Shown: piece after piece, positions 43,588 to 53,074 of the stretch
How the letters are laid out: each line of letters opens with the position of its first letter
Position numbering within the stretch: position 1 is the stretch's first letter
NCBI RefSeq assembly: GCF_000013605.1
Contig: NC_007908.1
Location: forward strand, 3,844,001-3,908,000
From: Rhodoferax ferrireducens T118
GTDB taxonomy: Bacteria > Pseudomonadota > Gammaproteobacteria > Burkholderiales > Burkholderiaceae_C
Direction of reading: 5' to 3'
DNA: 64,000 bases
Notes under the pieces: model-generated
The model's database searches: none
The model's input: the letters and a program-made list of their open reading frames with translations, nothing else
Told to the model about the DNA's origin: nothing
Position numbers and translations under genes: made by a program

Positions 43588-44139
43588 ATGACAACCATCA
43601 TCGGACTGGCAGGCAGCCTGCGCGCCGGCTCGTTCAACGCCGCGCTGCTGCGCGCGGCCGCCCCCTTGATGCCGGCGGGCGCCAGCCTGGACATCGCCAG
43701 CATCAAAGGCATCCCCCTGTACGACGGCGATGTCGAAGACAGCGAGGGTATTCCTCCCACGGTGAGCGCGCTGAAGGACCGGATCGCGGCGGCGGACGGG
43801 CTGCTGCTGGTCACGCCGGAGTACAACAATGCGATGCCCGGCGTGTTCAAGAATGCTCTCGACTGGCTGTCGCGTCCACCGGCCGACAGCGCGCGCGTCT
43901 TTGCCCATCGCCGGGTCGCCGTCATCGGCGCCTCGCCGGGCGGCTTCGGCACCATCCTGTCCCAGAATGCCTGGCTGCCGGTGCTGCGAACACTGGGCAC
44001 GCAGCCCTGGTTCGGCGCCCGCCTGATGGTGGCCCGCGCTGGCAGTGTCTTCAACGACCAGGGCGACTTGGTGGACGAGAAAATCAAGGCCCAATTGCAG
44101 CAATTCCTGGCCGGTTTTGTCGATTTTGTGAAGTCGTAA
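43588..44139 (+). CDS. NAD(P)H-dependent FMN reductase
   Basis: ATG 43588 gives 183 residues. The N-terminal phosphate loop IIGLAGSLRAGSFNAALLR and the central GLLLVTPEYNNAMPGVFKNA, then DWLSRP, are typical of the flavodoxin-like NADPH-dependent FMN reductase family. Such enzymes supply reduced FMN or reduce quinones, azo dyes or chromate. The frame is open back to 43453, but upstream residues do not fit the family. It is followed 28 bases later by the DUF5996 gene. Confidence 0.9.
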   Translation: MTTIIGLAGSLRAGSFNAALLRAAAPLMPAGASLDIASIKGIPLYDGDVEDSEGIPPTVSALKDRIAAADGLLLVTPEYNNAMPGVFKNALDWLSRPPADSARVFAHRRVAVIGASPGGFGTILSQNAWLPVLRTLGTQPWFGARLMVARAGSVFNDQGDLVDEKIKAQLQQFLAGFVDFVKS

Positions 44140-44167
44140 GGCGATAAAAACCGGCGCGCAGGCAACC

Positions 44168-45115
44168 ATGGCTCATGCAGATTTACCAGACTCCGGTACC
44201 AACTCGTCGCCCTGGCCCGCCCTGGACTACGCGGCTTGGAAGGACACCTGCGCCACGCTGCACCTGTGGACCCAGATCGTCGGCAAAATCCGGCTGACGC
44301 AAACGCCATGGCTCAACCATTCCTGGCATGTCCCGCTCTATGTCACGGCGCGCGGCCTGACGACCTCGCCCATGCCCTTTGGTGCGCGCACGTTTCAGAT
44401 TGATTTCGACCTGATCGACCATCGACTGCTGATCGAAACCAGCGACGGGGCGGTGACAACGCTGCCCTTGAAGCCGCGCCCGGTGGCGGACTTTTACCGG
44501 GATCTGATGGCGCAACTGGCCGCGCTCGGACTGGACGTCAGGATTCACACCACACCCAATGAAATCGTGGATGGCATCCCGTTCGAACAGGATCAGCAAC
44601 ATGCGTCGTATGACGCCGCGCAGGCCCATAACTTCTGGCTCGCGCTGGTGCAGAGCGACCGCGTGCTCAAGCAATTCCGCGCCGGCTTCATCGGCAAGTG
44701 CAGCCCGGTGCATTTTTTTTGGGGCAGCTTTGACCTGGCGGTGACGCGTTTTTCGGGGCGAACGGCGCCGCAGCATCCCGGTGGCGTGCCGCATTGCCCG
44801 GACTGGGTCATGCGCGAGGCCTACTCGCACGAGGTCAGCAGCTGTGGTTTTTGGCCGGGCGGTGAGATGCTGCCCGAGCCGTTGTTCTATGCCTATGCTT
44901 ATCCGGAACCACCCGGCTTCAATGCGGCAGCCGTGCGTCCCGCGGGCGCGCGTTACAACCCGGACTTGCACGAGTTCATCCTGCCGTACGACGAGGTACG
45001 ACGGGCCGACGCACCGGATACCCGACTGCTTGAATTTTTGCAGAGCAGTTACGACGCCGCCGCCAATCTGGGGACCTGGGATCGCGCCGCGCTGGAGCGT
45101 ACCTTGCCAGCGTGA
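44168..45115 (+). CDS. DUF5996 family protein
   Basis: The 315-residue protein contains the stretches WHVPLYVTARGLTTSPMPFG, FWLALVQSDRVLKQFRAGF and SPVHFFWGSFDLAVTRFSGR, and ends with a conserved YDAAANLGTWDRAALE. These fit the DUF5996 family, whose biochemical role is unknown to me. No signal peptide or membrane helix is visible, so it is probably cytoplasmic. It is likely cotranscribed with the FMN reductase gene. Confidence 0.75.
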   Translation: MAHADLPDSGTNSSPWPALDYAAWKDTCATLHLWTQIVGKIRLTQTPWLNHSWHVPLYVTARGLTTSPMPFGARTFQIDFDLIDHRLLIETSDGAVTTLPLKPRPVADFYRDLMAQLAALGLDVRIHTTPNEIVDGIPFEQDQQHASYDAAQAHNFWLALVQSDRVLKQFRAGFIGKCSPVHFFWGSFDLAVTRFSGRTAPQHPGGVPHCPDWVMREAYSHEVSSCGFWPGGEMLPEPLFYAYAYPEPPGFNAAAVRPAGARYNPDLHEFILPYDEVRRADAPDTRLLEFLQSSYDAAANLGTWDRAALERTLPA

Positions 45116-45133
45116 TGCGGCAGGTCGGTGGTC

Positions 45134-45363
45134 TCAGGCCGGCGCCATCGAGGCCTGCAGCGCTTGCCGGGTGAAATGATCGGCCGGAAAGAACGTTTCC
45201 ATCGCCAGCTCCTGCAGCGTGACATCGACCGGTGAGCCAAAGTCGGCCGTTGCCGTGACTTGCTGGGGCAAGCGCTCAAACAGGTGGGCGCGCTGGCTGA
45301 ACTGCAGTTGTTCGGGCTGCGGCGTGCGCCACCGCAGGCGGCCTGGTGATGAGGCCGGTTTGA
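45134..45363 (-). other. unassigned coding-like segment downstream of an enoyl-CoA hydratase gene
   Basis: About 76 codons follow the stop of the crotonase gene in a frame open through that gene, ending at 45134. The residues (LQFSQRAHLFERLPQQVTAT, then DVTLQELAMETFFPADHFTR) look like a real, folded protein. No ATG or ribosome binding site marks a start, and I recognise no family. It may be a short gene with an unusual start or the surviving end of a lost gene. Confidence 0.25.
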
Positions 45364-46179
45364 CTAGAACTCTCCGTGCCGGCCACCACCGGCTGCAAAG
45401 CGCACAGCGCCCTGCAGGCCTTCGTCGATGCACTGCCGCCCACGCTCCCACTCCTGGTGCAGAGCCTGCGGTAGCGGCAAGTCCCACTGGGCGTAGGCGC
45501 TCATGCGATCGGCCCGCATGGTTTTTTGCGGGTAGCTGGCCAGTTGCTGTGCCAGGGTCAGCGCCGCCTCCAGCGCCTGCCCCGCCGGCACCACGCGATT
45601 GCACAAACCCATTTGCAGCGCTTCGCCGGCTTCCACCTTGCGCCCGGTCAAAATCAGGTCCATGGCGTGACCCATGCCGATCAGCCGAGGCAGACGCACC
45701 GTACCGCCATCGATCAGGGGCACGCCGAAGCGGCGGCAGAACACGCCAAAGTAAGCGTCGACCTCCATGACCCGCAGGTCGCACCACAGCGCGAGTTCCA
45801 TGCCACCGGCCACGGCAGCACCGCTGACCGCAGCAATCACCGGCTTTGACAACAGCAAACGCGAGGGCCCCATGGGTCCCAACGGACCGGACACAACGCA
45901 ATCGTCTGGTGAAAAAGCTAGCCCCGCCAGCGGGCCCGGTTGATTGGCAGCACCTTGCTCCGCCATGCGGGCACCGGCCTGCAAGTCCCATCCGGCACAA
46001 AAGTGGCCATGGGCGCCATGAAACACAGCTACCCGCGCATTCTCATCGGCATCAAATGCAAGAAAGGCCGCGTGCAACGCACGGGCCGTTGCAGCGTCCA
46101 CGGCATTGCGAACGTCGGGACGATTGAGCGTCACCACGCTGATGGCGCCATGCTGGCGGATGTCAACAGAGTTGGTCAT
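45364..46179 (-). CDS. Enoyl-CoA hydratase/isomerase family protein
   Basis: The ATG at 46179 yields 271 residues with the crotonase fold. The oxyanion-hole stretches are GAHGHFCAGWDLQAGARM and SKPVIAAVSGAAVAGGMELA. The acidic residue usual at the first catalytic position appears in MELALWCDL, and the second region reads GVPLIDGGTVRLPRLIGMG. It probably hydrates an unsaturated acyl-CoA in the beta-oxidation-like route served by the adjacent transporter and CoA ligase. It is divergent from livH. Upstream in-frame Mets give a poor extension. Confidence 0.87.
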   Translation of the reverse strand: MTNSVDIRQHGAISVVTLNRPDVRNAVDAATARALHAAFLAFDADENARVAVFHGAHGHFCAGWDLQAGARMAEQGAANQPGPLAGLAFSPDDCVVSGPLGPMGPSRLLLSKPVIAAVSGAAVAGGMELALWCDLRVMEVDAYFGVFCRRFGVPLIDGGTVRLPRLIGMGHAMDLILTGRKVEAGEALQMGLCNRVVPAGQALEAALTLAQQLASYPQKTMRADRMSAYAQWDLPLPQALHQEWERGRQCIDEGLQGAVRFAAGGGRHGEF

Positions 46180-46277
46180 GGCCCACATGATGACGTGTTT
46201 TTTGCGTCTGTCCGCATTTGCTTGTCGCCTGCCCGACAGCGTGTCGGTAAAAACCCTGTCGGTCTTCCAGCCCATAG

Positions 46278-46290
46278 TCGTTATAAACGA
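46278..46290. promoter_or_regulatory. inverted repeat TCGTT-ATA-AACGA before livH
   Basis: The perfect 13-base inverted repeat lies 23 bases before the livH start and between two divergent genes. It contains a TATAAA that could be part of a -10 element. A TetR-like repressor is a plausible ligand, but this is only inferred. Confidence 0.35.
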
Positions 46291-46313
46291 AAGGCTATGC
46301 AACAGGAGACAAA

Positions 46314-47189
46314 GTGCAGCTTCTACAACTGGTGATCAGCGGCATCGCACAAGGGTGCATTTACGGACTGATTGCGCTGGGCTTTGTGCTCATTTACAAA
46401 GCCACGGAGACCGTCAGTTTTGCCCAGGGCGAGCTCATGATGCTGGGCGCCTTCGGCGGCTTGGCGGGCATGACCCTGCTCGGGTTTCCGTACTGGCTGT
46501 CGGTGTTGGGCGCCATAGCCGCCATGGCGTTGTTCGGCATGGTGCTGGAGCGTGTGGTGATCCGCCCGATCCTGGGGCAACCGGCGTTTTCCATCGTCAT
46601 GCTGACGATCGGCATTGGCTATGTGGCGCGCGGCCTGATCACCATGATTCCCAACATTGGCACCGAAACGCACATGCTGCCCGTGCCCTACAAGGACCAG
46701 ATCTGGCATCTCGCCGGTCTGGTTCTCAACGTCGAGCAGATGGTGGTCATCGGCGTCACCGGCGTGCTATGTGTGCTGCTCTACACCCTGTTTCGCTACA
46801 GCAAGCTCGGCATCGCGATGCAGGCCGCATCCCAAAATCAGCTCGCGGCGTATTACATGGGCATTCCGGTGAAACGGCTCAACGGCATCGCCTGGGGCCT
46901 GGCAGCTGCCGTCGCGGCCATTGCCGGCCTGCTGCTGGCACCCATCACTTTTGTGCACGCCAACATGGGCTTTATCGGTCTCAAGGCTTTTCCGGCCGCC
47001 GTGGTGGGCGGCTTTGGCAGTTTGCCGGGCGCCATCGTGGGCGGCCTGATCATTGGCATCGTGGAGTCGCTCTCGGGCTTCTATCTGCCGGACGGCTTCA
47101 AGGACACGGCCGCCTACATCGTGGTGCTCATCATGCTGGTGGTCAAACCCAACGGCCTGTTCGGCGAGAAATTGAGCAAGAAAGTATGA
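46314..47189 (+). CDS. livH: Branched-chain amino acid-type ABC transporter permease LivH
   Basis: The GTG at 46314, after AGGAG, starts a 291-residue protein with about eight membrane helices. Typical LivH stretches are GIAQGCIYGLIALGFVLIYK, ATETVSFAQGELMMLGAFGG and the cytoplasmic loop SKLGIAMQAASQNQLAAYYM, which contacts the ATPase. It forms the translocation path with LivM. The substrate is probably a carboxylic or aromatic acid rather than leucine, because an acyl-CoA ligase gene follows in the same operon. It overlaps livM by four bases. Confidence 0.92.
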   Translation: MQLLQLVISGIAQGCIYGLIALGFVLIYKATETVSFAQGELMMLGAFGGLAGMTLLGFPYWLSVLGAIAAMALFGMVLERVVIRPILGQPAFSIVMLTIGIGYVARGLITMIPNIGTETHMLPVPYKDQIWHLAGLVLNVEQMVVIGVTGVLCVLLYTLFRYSKLGIAMQAASQNQLAAYYMGIPVKRLNGIAWGLAAAVAAIAGLLLAPITFVHANMGFIGLKAFPAAVVGGFGSLPGAIVGGLIIGIVESLSGFYLPDGFKDTAAYIVVLIMLVVKPNGLFGEKLSKKV

Positions 47190-48262
47190 GATTCATTTTC
47201 AAAACCGATTACGGGCAGGACATCCGGCTTGCAAAACATGGTGGACACCTGTTTTGGTACGGCGCACTCATGCTGGTGCTGCTGCTGGCACCCTGGCTGG
47301 TGCAGGAGTACTGGCTGGCGCAACTGACCTTTGTACTGATTTATGCCGTTGCGGGCCTGGGGCTGATGCTGCTGGCGGGCTTCACTGGCCTGTTCTCGCT
47401 CGGTCACGCCGCCTTTCTGGGCGTAGGCGCCTACACCCAGGCGGTGCTGACCAATATGGGACTGCCGTTTCCGCTGGCCCTGGCCTGCGCTGCGGGCCTG
47501 TCGGCTGCCGTGGGCCTGGTGGTGGGCTTGCCGGCACTGCGGGTCAAGGGCATCTACCTGGGCATCGCCACCCTGTCCTTCGGCTTCATCGTGGAAGAAG
47601 TGCTGGCGCGCTGGGAGTCGGTAACGGGCGGCAACTCGGGCATTCACATCAAAAAGCCCGACATGTTTGGCTGGACCCTGGACAGCGGCGAAGCGTTCTA
47701 TTTTCTGTGCCTGTTGATCACGGTGCTGGCCACGTTGGGTATTCTGAACCTGCTGCGCTCGCCCACCGGGCGCGCCTTTGTCGCCATCCGCGACTCCGAA
47801 ATTTCGGCCCAAAGCATGGGCATTCACCTGGCCTATTACAAGACGCTGTCGTTTGCCCTGTCGGCGGCACTGGCGGGCATCGCAGGCGCCCTGTATGCAC
47901 ACCAGCTGCAATTTATCTCGCCGGACCAGTTCAACATCCTGCAGTCGATTGACCTGTTGCTGATGATCGTGATTGGCGGCGTCGGATCGGTGCATGGGGC
48001 CTTCCTGGGTGCCATCTTCCTGATCACCATGCCGCAGGCCATCGCCATGGTGAAAGACTATTTGCCGCCGACCATCGGCCAGGCTCCCGGCTTGCAGGGT
48101 CTGGTGTACGGCGTCGTGCTGGTGGCCTTTGTGCTGTTTGAGCCGCTCGGCTTGTACGGTCGCTGGCTGAAAGTGCGCACCTATTTGCAGATGTTCCCGT
48201 TCTACCGCAAGGGCATGTTCAAGCGGCAAAAATCTTTCCAGAAATCGGACCGGCTGAAATGA
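47186..48262 (+). CDS. livM: Branched-chain amino acid-type ABC transporter permease LivM
   Basis: The 358-residue protein has the LivM pattern: LTFVLIYAVAGLGLMLLAGF and TGLFSLGHAAFLGVGAYTQA near the N-terminus, GLPALRVKGIYLGIATLSFG, and the loop SPTGRAFVAIRDSEISAQSM for coupling to the ATPase. Nine or more helices are predicted. It overlaps livH and livG by four bases each. The C-terminal RKGMFKRQKSFQKSDRLK is a basic cytoplasmic tail longer than usual, as often seen in ligase-linked Liv clusters. Confidence 0.92.
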   Translation: MRFIFKTDYGQDIRLAKHGGHLFWYGALMLVLLLAPWLVQEYWLAQLTFVLIYAVAGLGLMLLAGFTGLFSLGHAAFLGVGAYTQAVLTNMGLPFPLALACAAGLSAAVGLVVGLPALRVKGIYLGIATLSFGFIVEEVLARWESVTGGNSGIHIKKPDMFGWTLDSGEAFYFLCLLITVLATLGILNLLRSPTGRAFVAIRDSEISAQSMGIHLAYYKTLSFALSAALAGIAGALYAHQLQFISPDQFNILQSIDLLLMIVIGGVGSVHGAFLGAIFLITMPQAIAMVKDYLPPTIGQAPGLQGLVYGVVLVAFVLFEPLGLYGRWLKVRTYLQMFPFYRKGMFKRQKSFQKSDRLK

Positions 48263-49107
48263 ATGCTGCCATGAACCCCACCCCTGTCCAGCCTGTGCCT
48301 CAACCACTCTTGTCCGCCCGGCAACTGAGCGTGCGCTTCGGCGGCGTGCTGGCGGTCAACAACGTCAGCTTTGATGTCCAACAGGGTGAGGTTTTCACCC
48401 TGATTGGCCCCAATGGCGCGGGCAAGACCACCGTTTTCAACTTGATCAGCCGCATCTACACCCCAACCAGCGGCGAGATCGACTACCTGGGGCCACAAGG
48501 TCTCATCCGGCTGACTGAGCAAGCGCCGCAAGATGTGGCCGGCCTGGGCATTGCGCGCACGTTTCAGAACATTGAATTGTTCGAGCACGCCACCGTGTTG
48601 CACAACCTGCTGATCGGTCGCCATACGCAGCGCAAGACCGGACTCTGGCAGGACCTGCTTTTCACCCGGACCGCGCGCGAGGCCGAGCTGAAGGCACGGG
48701 AAAAGGCGGAGGAAGTGATCGAATTTCTCGACCTGCAGCATCACCGTGACGCCATGGTGGCCGGTCTGCCGTACGGCGTGCGCAAAGTGGTTGAAGTGGC
48801 CCGGGCCTTGTGCACCGAGCCCAAGCTGCTGCTGCTCGATGAACCCTCAAGCGGCCTGAACGTGGAGGAAACCGAGGACATGGCGTTCTGGATTCAGGAT
48901 ATCAAAAACGATCTCGGCATCACGGTGCTGATGGTGGAACACGACATGACACTGGTCTCCAAGGTGTCCGACCGCGTGCTGGCCATGAATCAGGGCGAGG
49001 TGCTTGCCATGGGCACGCCGCGCGAAGTGCAAAGCGACCCCGGCGTGATCGAAGCCTATCTGGGCTCGGTCGATGACGTGTCTTCCCTGCGCAGGCAAAC
49101 AGCATGA
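48259..49107 (+). CDS. livG: ABC transporter ATP-binding protein LivG
   Basis: The 282-residue ATPase carries Walker A GPNGAGKTTVFNLIS, the Q-loop region GIARTFQNIELFEHATVL, a signature region PYGVRKVVEVARAL (a variant, Tyr-Gly in place of Ser-Gly), Walker B LLLLDEPSSGLN and the switch His in LMVEHDM. The signature variant is common in LivG homologues linked to acyl-CoA ligases. It powers the LivHM pore with LivF. Four-base overlaps on both sides suggest translational coupling. Confidence 0.92.
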   Translation: MNAAMNPTPVQPVPQPLLSARQLSVRFGGVLAVNNVSFDVQQGEVFTLIGPNGAGKTTVFNLISRIYTPTSGEIDYLGPQGLIRLTEQAPQDVAGLGIARTFQNIELFEHATVLHNLLIGRHTQRKTGLWQDLLFTRTAREAELKAREKAEEVIEFLDLQHHRDAMVAGLPYGVRKVVEVARALCTEPKLLLLDEPSSGLNVEETEDMAFWIQDIKNDLGITVLMVEHDMTLVSKVSDRVLAMNQGEVLAMGTPREVQSDPGVIEAYLGSVDDVSSLRRQTA

Positions 49108-49901
49108 GCGACACGCCTCCCCCCATCAGCGATCAGCCGGTGCTCAAGCTGCTCAACGTCGAGAGCGCCTACGGCCCGATCAAGGCCATTCGCGGCGTGA
49201 GCCTGCAGGTGCGGCGCGGTGAAATTGCGACCGTGCTGGGATCCAACGGCGCGGGCAAAACCACCATTCTGAAAACCATCTCCGGCATCATCGATCCGCG
49301 CAAGGGCTCGATTGAGTTCAAGGGCAGCGACATCACGGCGCAAGACCCGGCCTACATCGTTCAGCAAGGCCTGAGCCATGTGCCCGAGGGGCGCGAGGTG
49401 TTCCCGCTGCTGAGCGTGCATGACAACCTGCTGATGGGTGCCTACACGCGCAAAGACAGCGACGGCGTGGCCAAGGACATGGAAGGTGTCTACAACTACT
49501 TTCCGATCCTGCGCGAGCGCGCCAACCAGAATGCCGGCCTGCTGTCGGGGGGGCAGCAGCAGATGTTGTCGATCTCGCGCGCCCTGATGGCCAACCCCGA
49601 CCTGATCCTGCTGGACGAACCCAGTCTGGGCCTCTCGCCCAAGCTAACCAAAGAGATTTTCGAGATCGTGGTGCGCATCAACCGCGAACGCGGCACCACC
49701 ATTTTGCTGGTGGAGCAGAACGCCAACATGGCGCTCAATGCGTCCGACTACGGCTATGTGCTGGAAAACGGCCGCATCGTGATGGAAGACACCTGTGCCC
49801 GCCTGCGCGAGAAGGACGACATCAAGGAGTTCTACCTCGGGCTGAAAGAAGACGGCGTGCGTGGCGAGCGGCGCTGGAAGAAGAAGAAAACCTGGAGATA
49901 A
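49104..49901 (+). CDS. livF: ABC transporter ATP-binding protein LivF
   Basis: The 265-residue ATPase has Walker A GSNGAGKTTILKTIS, the Q-loop region GLSHVPEGREVFPLLSVHDN, the signature LLSGGQQQMLSISRAL, Walker B LILLDEPSLGLSP and the switch region ILLVEQNANMAL, all as in LivF. The C-terminus is extended by about 20 basic residues (GERRWKKKKTWR). It completes the transporter; the acyl-CoA ligase gene starts four bases after its stop. Confidence 0.92.
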   Translation: MSDTPPPISDQPVLKLLNVESAYGPIKAIRGVSLQVRRGEIATVLGSNGAGKTTILKTISGIIDPRKGSIEFKGSDITAQDPAYIVQQGLSHVPEGREVFPLLSVHDNLLMGAYTRKDSDGVAKDMEGVYNYFPILRERANQNAGLLSGGQQQMLSISRALMANPDLILLDEPSLGLSPKLTKEIFEIVVRINRERGTTILLVEQNANMALNASDYGYVLENGRIVMEDTCARLREKDDIKEFYLGLKEDGVRGERRWKKKKTWR

Positions 49902-49905
49902 CTAG

Positions 49906-51762
49906 ATGACTCAACTCTGGGACTTGAGCGGCATTCAGGCCAACCGCGACATCGTGATGCCGGGCGAAACCATTCCGGCCATGTTCTGGAACGCAGTGAA
50001 GCAACGCGGCCCCAATGTCTGGCTGCGCCAGAAGCACCTGGGGCTGTGGCGCAGCCAAACCTGGAACCAGACGGCCCAGGCAGTCAGTGAAATTGCAGGC
50101 GGCCTCATGAGCCTGGGTTTTGCCAAGGGCGAGTGCACCTCGATTCTTGCCAATACCGTCGTGGAGTGGGTCTGGGCCGATCTGGCGGTTCTGTCCTGCG
50201 GCGGCGTCTCCAACGGCATCTACCCCACCGATGCGGCCTCGCAGGTGCAGTATTTGTGCGCCGACTCCCGCACCACATTTCTATTTGTGGAAGACGACGA
50301 GCAACTCGACAAGGCGCTTGAAGTGCGCGACCAGTTGCCGAGCCTGCGCAAAATCGTCGTGTTCGACATGGAAGGACTGCGCAACCTCGACGATGCCAAC
50401 ATCATCAGCCTGGACGACCTGCGTGCACTGGGCCGCGACTACCTGGCCCAACACCCGAATGAACTGCAACAGCGCGTTGACGCCTGCCAACCCGACGACC
50501 TGGCCATCCTGGTCTACACCTCCGGCACCACCGGCAAACCCAAGGGCGCCATGCATCTGCACGCCGGACTGGTCTACACCGTGCGTGGATTCAACACGCT
50601 GATCGCGCAGGATGAACGCGACGAGCGCATGTGCTTCCTGCCGCTGTGCCACATTGCCGAGCGCATGGGCGGCGAGTACTTTGCCTTGTACACAGGCACC
50701 AAACTCAACTTTGTGGAACACCCGGAGACCATCCCCGAAAACGTGCGCGAGATCGCGCCCACGGTCTTTACCGGCGTGCCGCGCGTGTGGGAGAAGTTCT
50801 ACTCGGGGGTGATGATTTCCTTGAAAGAGGCCGGTGCCGTCCAACAGGCCGCCTACGCCTGGGGCATTGGTGTGGGTACCGCGATTGCCAACAAGGTGCT
50901 GGCCGGTGAGTCGGTGAGCGGCTGGCTCAAGCTGAAGTTCCAGATCGCACAGTGGCTGGCCCTGAACAACGTGCGCAAGCTCATTGGCATTCACCGTGCC
51001 CGCTTTCTGGTCACCGGCGCGGCGCCGATCTCGCCCGATCTGGTGCGCTGGTACCTGGCCCTGGGCGTGCCCATGCTCGAAGTCTGGGGCATGACGGAGA
51101 CCTGCGGCGCGTCCACCGGCGTGCCCGCCGAGCGCATGCGCCCCGGCTCGATCGGGCCGGCCGCCAGCTTCAATGAAGTCCGGCTCGACCCGGCCACCGG
51201 CGAAATCCTGGTGCGCGGCAAGAACGTCTTTGCCGGTTACCTGAACCTGCCGGAAAAGACAGCGGAGACCATCGACCCAGACGGCTGGCTGCACACCGGC
51301 GATGTGGGCGCGATGGATGCGGATGGCTACTTCCGCATCACCGACCGCATGAAGGACATCATCATCACGGCCGGCGGCAAGAACGTCACCCCGAGCGAGC
51401 TGGAAAACGACCTGAAGTTCTCGCCCTACATCACCGATGCGGTGGTGATTGGCGACAAGCGTCCTTTTCTGACCGTGATCATCATGATCGATCAGGAAAA
51501 CGTCGAGAAATACGCGCAGGATGCGGACGTTCCTTTCAGCAACTACGCGTCACTGACCCGCTCACCCGAGGTGCAGGCGCTGATTCAAGGCGAGATCGAC
51601 CGGGTCAACAAGAAGTTCGCCCGCGTCGAGCAGATCAAGAAATTCTTCCTGCTGGAGAACCAGTTGACGGCGGAAGACGAAGAGCTGACACCCACCATGA
51701 AGCTCAAACGCAAATTGGTGGAAAAGAAGTATGCAGCCCAGATTGAGGCCATGTACCGCTGA
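49906..51762 (+). CDS. AMP-forming acyl-CoA ligase (long-chain type)
   Basis: The 618-residue enzyme belongs to the ANL superfamily. The AMP-binding loop YTSGTTGKPKGAMHLHAGL lies near residue 203. The A5 motif is VWGMTETCGASTGVPAERM and the late hinge motif is YFRITDRMKDIIITAGGKNV. It activates a carboxylic acid with ATP and CoA. Its size fits FadD15-like long-chain or bulky-acid ligases. Coupling with a Liv-type importer suggests that the acid is taken up by that system and activated at once; the identity of the acid is unknown. Confidence 0.9.
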   Translation: MTQLWDLSGIQANRDIVMPGETIPAMFWNAVKQRGPNVWLRQKHLGLWRSQTWNQTAQAVSEIAGGLMSLGFAKGECTSILANTVVEWVWADLAVLSCGGVSNGIYPTDAASQVQYLCADSRTTFLFVEDDEQLDKALEVRDQLPSLRKIVVFDMEGLRNLDDANIISLDDLRALGRDYLAQHPNELQQRVDACQPDDLAILVYTSGTTGKPKGAMHLHAGLVYTVRGFNTLIAQDERDERMCFLPLCHIAERMGGEYFALYTGTKLNFVEHPETIPENVREIAPTVFTGVPRVWEKFYSGVMISLKEAGAVQQAAYAWGIGVGTAIANKVLAGESVSGWLKLKFQIAQWLALNNVRKLIGIHRARFLVTGAAPISPDLVRWYLALGVPMLEVWGMTETCGASTGVPAERMRPGSIGPAASFNEVRLDPATGEILVRGKNVFAGYLNLPEKTAETIDPDGWLHTGDVGAMDADGYFRITDRMKDIIITAGGKNVTPSELENDLKFSPYITDAVVIGDKRPFLTVIIMIDQENVEKYAQDADVPFSNYASLTRSPEVQALIQGEIDRVNKKFARVEQIKKFFLLENQLTAEDEELTPTMKLKRKLVEKKYAAQIEAMYR

Positions 51763-51794
51763 ACGCCAACAGTCTTCTTGCGGGTTTACGACAG

Positions 51795-51824
51795 CTTGAC
51801 ATTTATCGAGTGACGTCAAGAATG
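51795..51824 (+). promoter_or_regulatory. possible promoter and inverted repeat before the Liv-type binding protein gene
   Basis: TTGACA at 51796-51801 is a perfect -35 word; AAGAAT at 51818-51823 matches four of six -10 bases with a 16-bp gap. The arms CTTGAC and GTCAAG enclose the region, and TGACGTCA lies inside. A separate promoter for the binding protein, under repression, is plausible. Confidence 0.4.
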
Positions 51825-51880
51825 CAACAGGTCCAATTCGCATTCCTGAGCTTTTTTCTTTAACCAAACGGAGACAACGC

Positions 51881-53059
51881 ATGAAAATCAAAGCGACAGT
51901 GGTACTGGCTGCACTGACCCTGGCAAGCACCCTTGCCACGGCTCAACAGGGCGTCAGCCCGACCGAGATCACGCTCGGCTCGATCCAGGATTTATCCGGC
52001 CCACTGGCTGGCTTTGGCAAGCAGGCGCGCCTGGGCATGCTGCTGGCCGTGGACGAGATCAACGAGCAAGGCGGGGTCAGTGGCCGCAAGCTCAAGCTGC
52101 TGGTGGAAGACTCGGGCTATGACCCCAAGAAAGCCGTGCTGGCAGCACAGAAACTGGTAAATCAGGACAAGATTTTCATGATGGTCGGCCACATTGGCAC
52201 GGCGCAGAACATGGCGGCCATGCCGGTCCAGTTCGACAAGAACGTGATCAATTTTTTCCCGATCACGGCGGCGCGCGAAATGTACGAACCTTTCCACAAG
52301 CTGAAGTACTCGTTTGCCGCCACCTACTATGACCAGATGCGGCGCGCCGTGCCCCAAATGGTCAAGGACAAAGGTATCAAGAAAGTCTGCACCATTTACC
52401 AGGACGATGATTTCGGCCTGGAAGTGCTGCGGGGCGGCGAAGCTGGCCTCAAAACCATCAACATGGATTTCACCGAAAAGACGTCCTTCAAGCGCGGTGC
52501 GACCGACTTTTCGTCCCAGGTGGCGAAGATGAAAGCGGCAGCTTGTGAGATGGTGGTGTTGGGCACCATCATTCGCGAGACCATCGGCACCATTGGAGAA
52601 TCCCGCAAGACCGGCTTCAACCCCATCTTCCTGGGATCCAGCGCCGCCTATACCGACCTGATCCACAAACTCGGCGGCAAGGCCATGGACGGGCTGTATG
52701 CAACGATGACCGTGCAAAACCCTTACACGGATGAGCAGTCGCCACAAATACGTTTCTGGGCCAACAAGTACAAAACCAAATTCAATGAAGACCCGAGTGT
52801 GTTCTCTGTGTATGGCTACCTCATCATCAACACCTTTGCCAACGTGGCGAGCAAGGCTGGCAAAAACCTGAGCACCGACAGCTTCATCAAGGTCATGGAC
52901 ACCTTGACCGTTCCACCCGATATCTTTGGCAGCACCACCATCACTTTCTCTCCCACCAAACGCCTGGGCAGCGACGCGTCGCGTCTGTCGCAGATTCAGG
53001 ACAGCAAGTGGAAAGTGGTTGGACCCTATATCACTGATGGCGGGCCGGCCAAGAAATAG
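51881..53059 (+). CDS. Liv-type periplasmic substrate-binding protein
   Basis: The 392-residue protein has a signal peptide (residues 1-22, LTLASTLATAQQ) and the type I periplasmic fold of branched-chain amino acid binding proteins: EITLGSIQDLSGPLAGFGKQ, GMLLAVDEINEQGGVSGRKL, DSGYDPKKAVLAAQKLVNQD and YQDDDFGLEVLRGGEAGL. It delivers the ligand to LivHMGF. Related proteins next to CoA ligases bind aromatic or aliphatic acids. A hairpin follows the gene. Confidence 0.92.
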   Translation: MKIKATVVLAALTLASTLATAQQGVSPTEITLGSIQDLSGPLAGFGKQARLGMLLAVDEINEQGGVSGRKLKLLVEDSGYDPKKAVLAAQKLVNQDKIFMMVGHIGTAQNMAAMPVQFDKNVINFFPITAAREMYEPFHKLKYSFAATYYDQMRRAVPQMVKDKGIKKVCTIYQDDDFGLEVLRGGEAGLKTINMDFTEKTSFKRGATDFSSQVAKMKAAACEMVVLGTIIRETIGTIGESRKTGFNPIFLGSSAAYTDLIHKLGGKAMDGLYATMTVQNPYTDEQSPQIRFWANKYKTKFNEDPSVFSVYGYLIINTFANVASKAGKNLSTDSFIKVMDTLTVPPDIFGSTTITFSPTKRLGSDASRLSQIQDSKWKVVGPYITDGGPAKK

Positions 53060-53074
53060 AAACTTCCCCCATTA

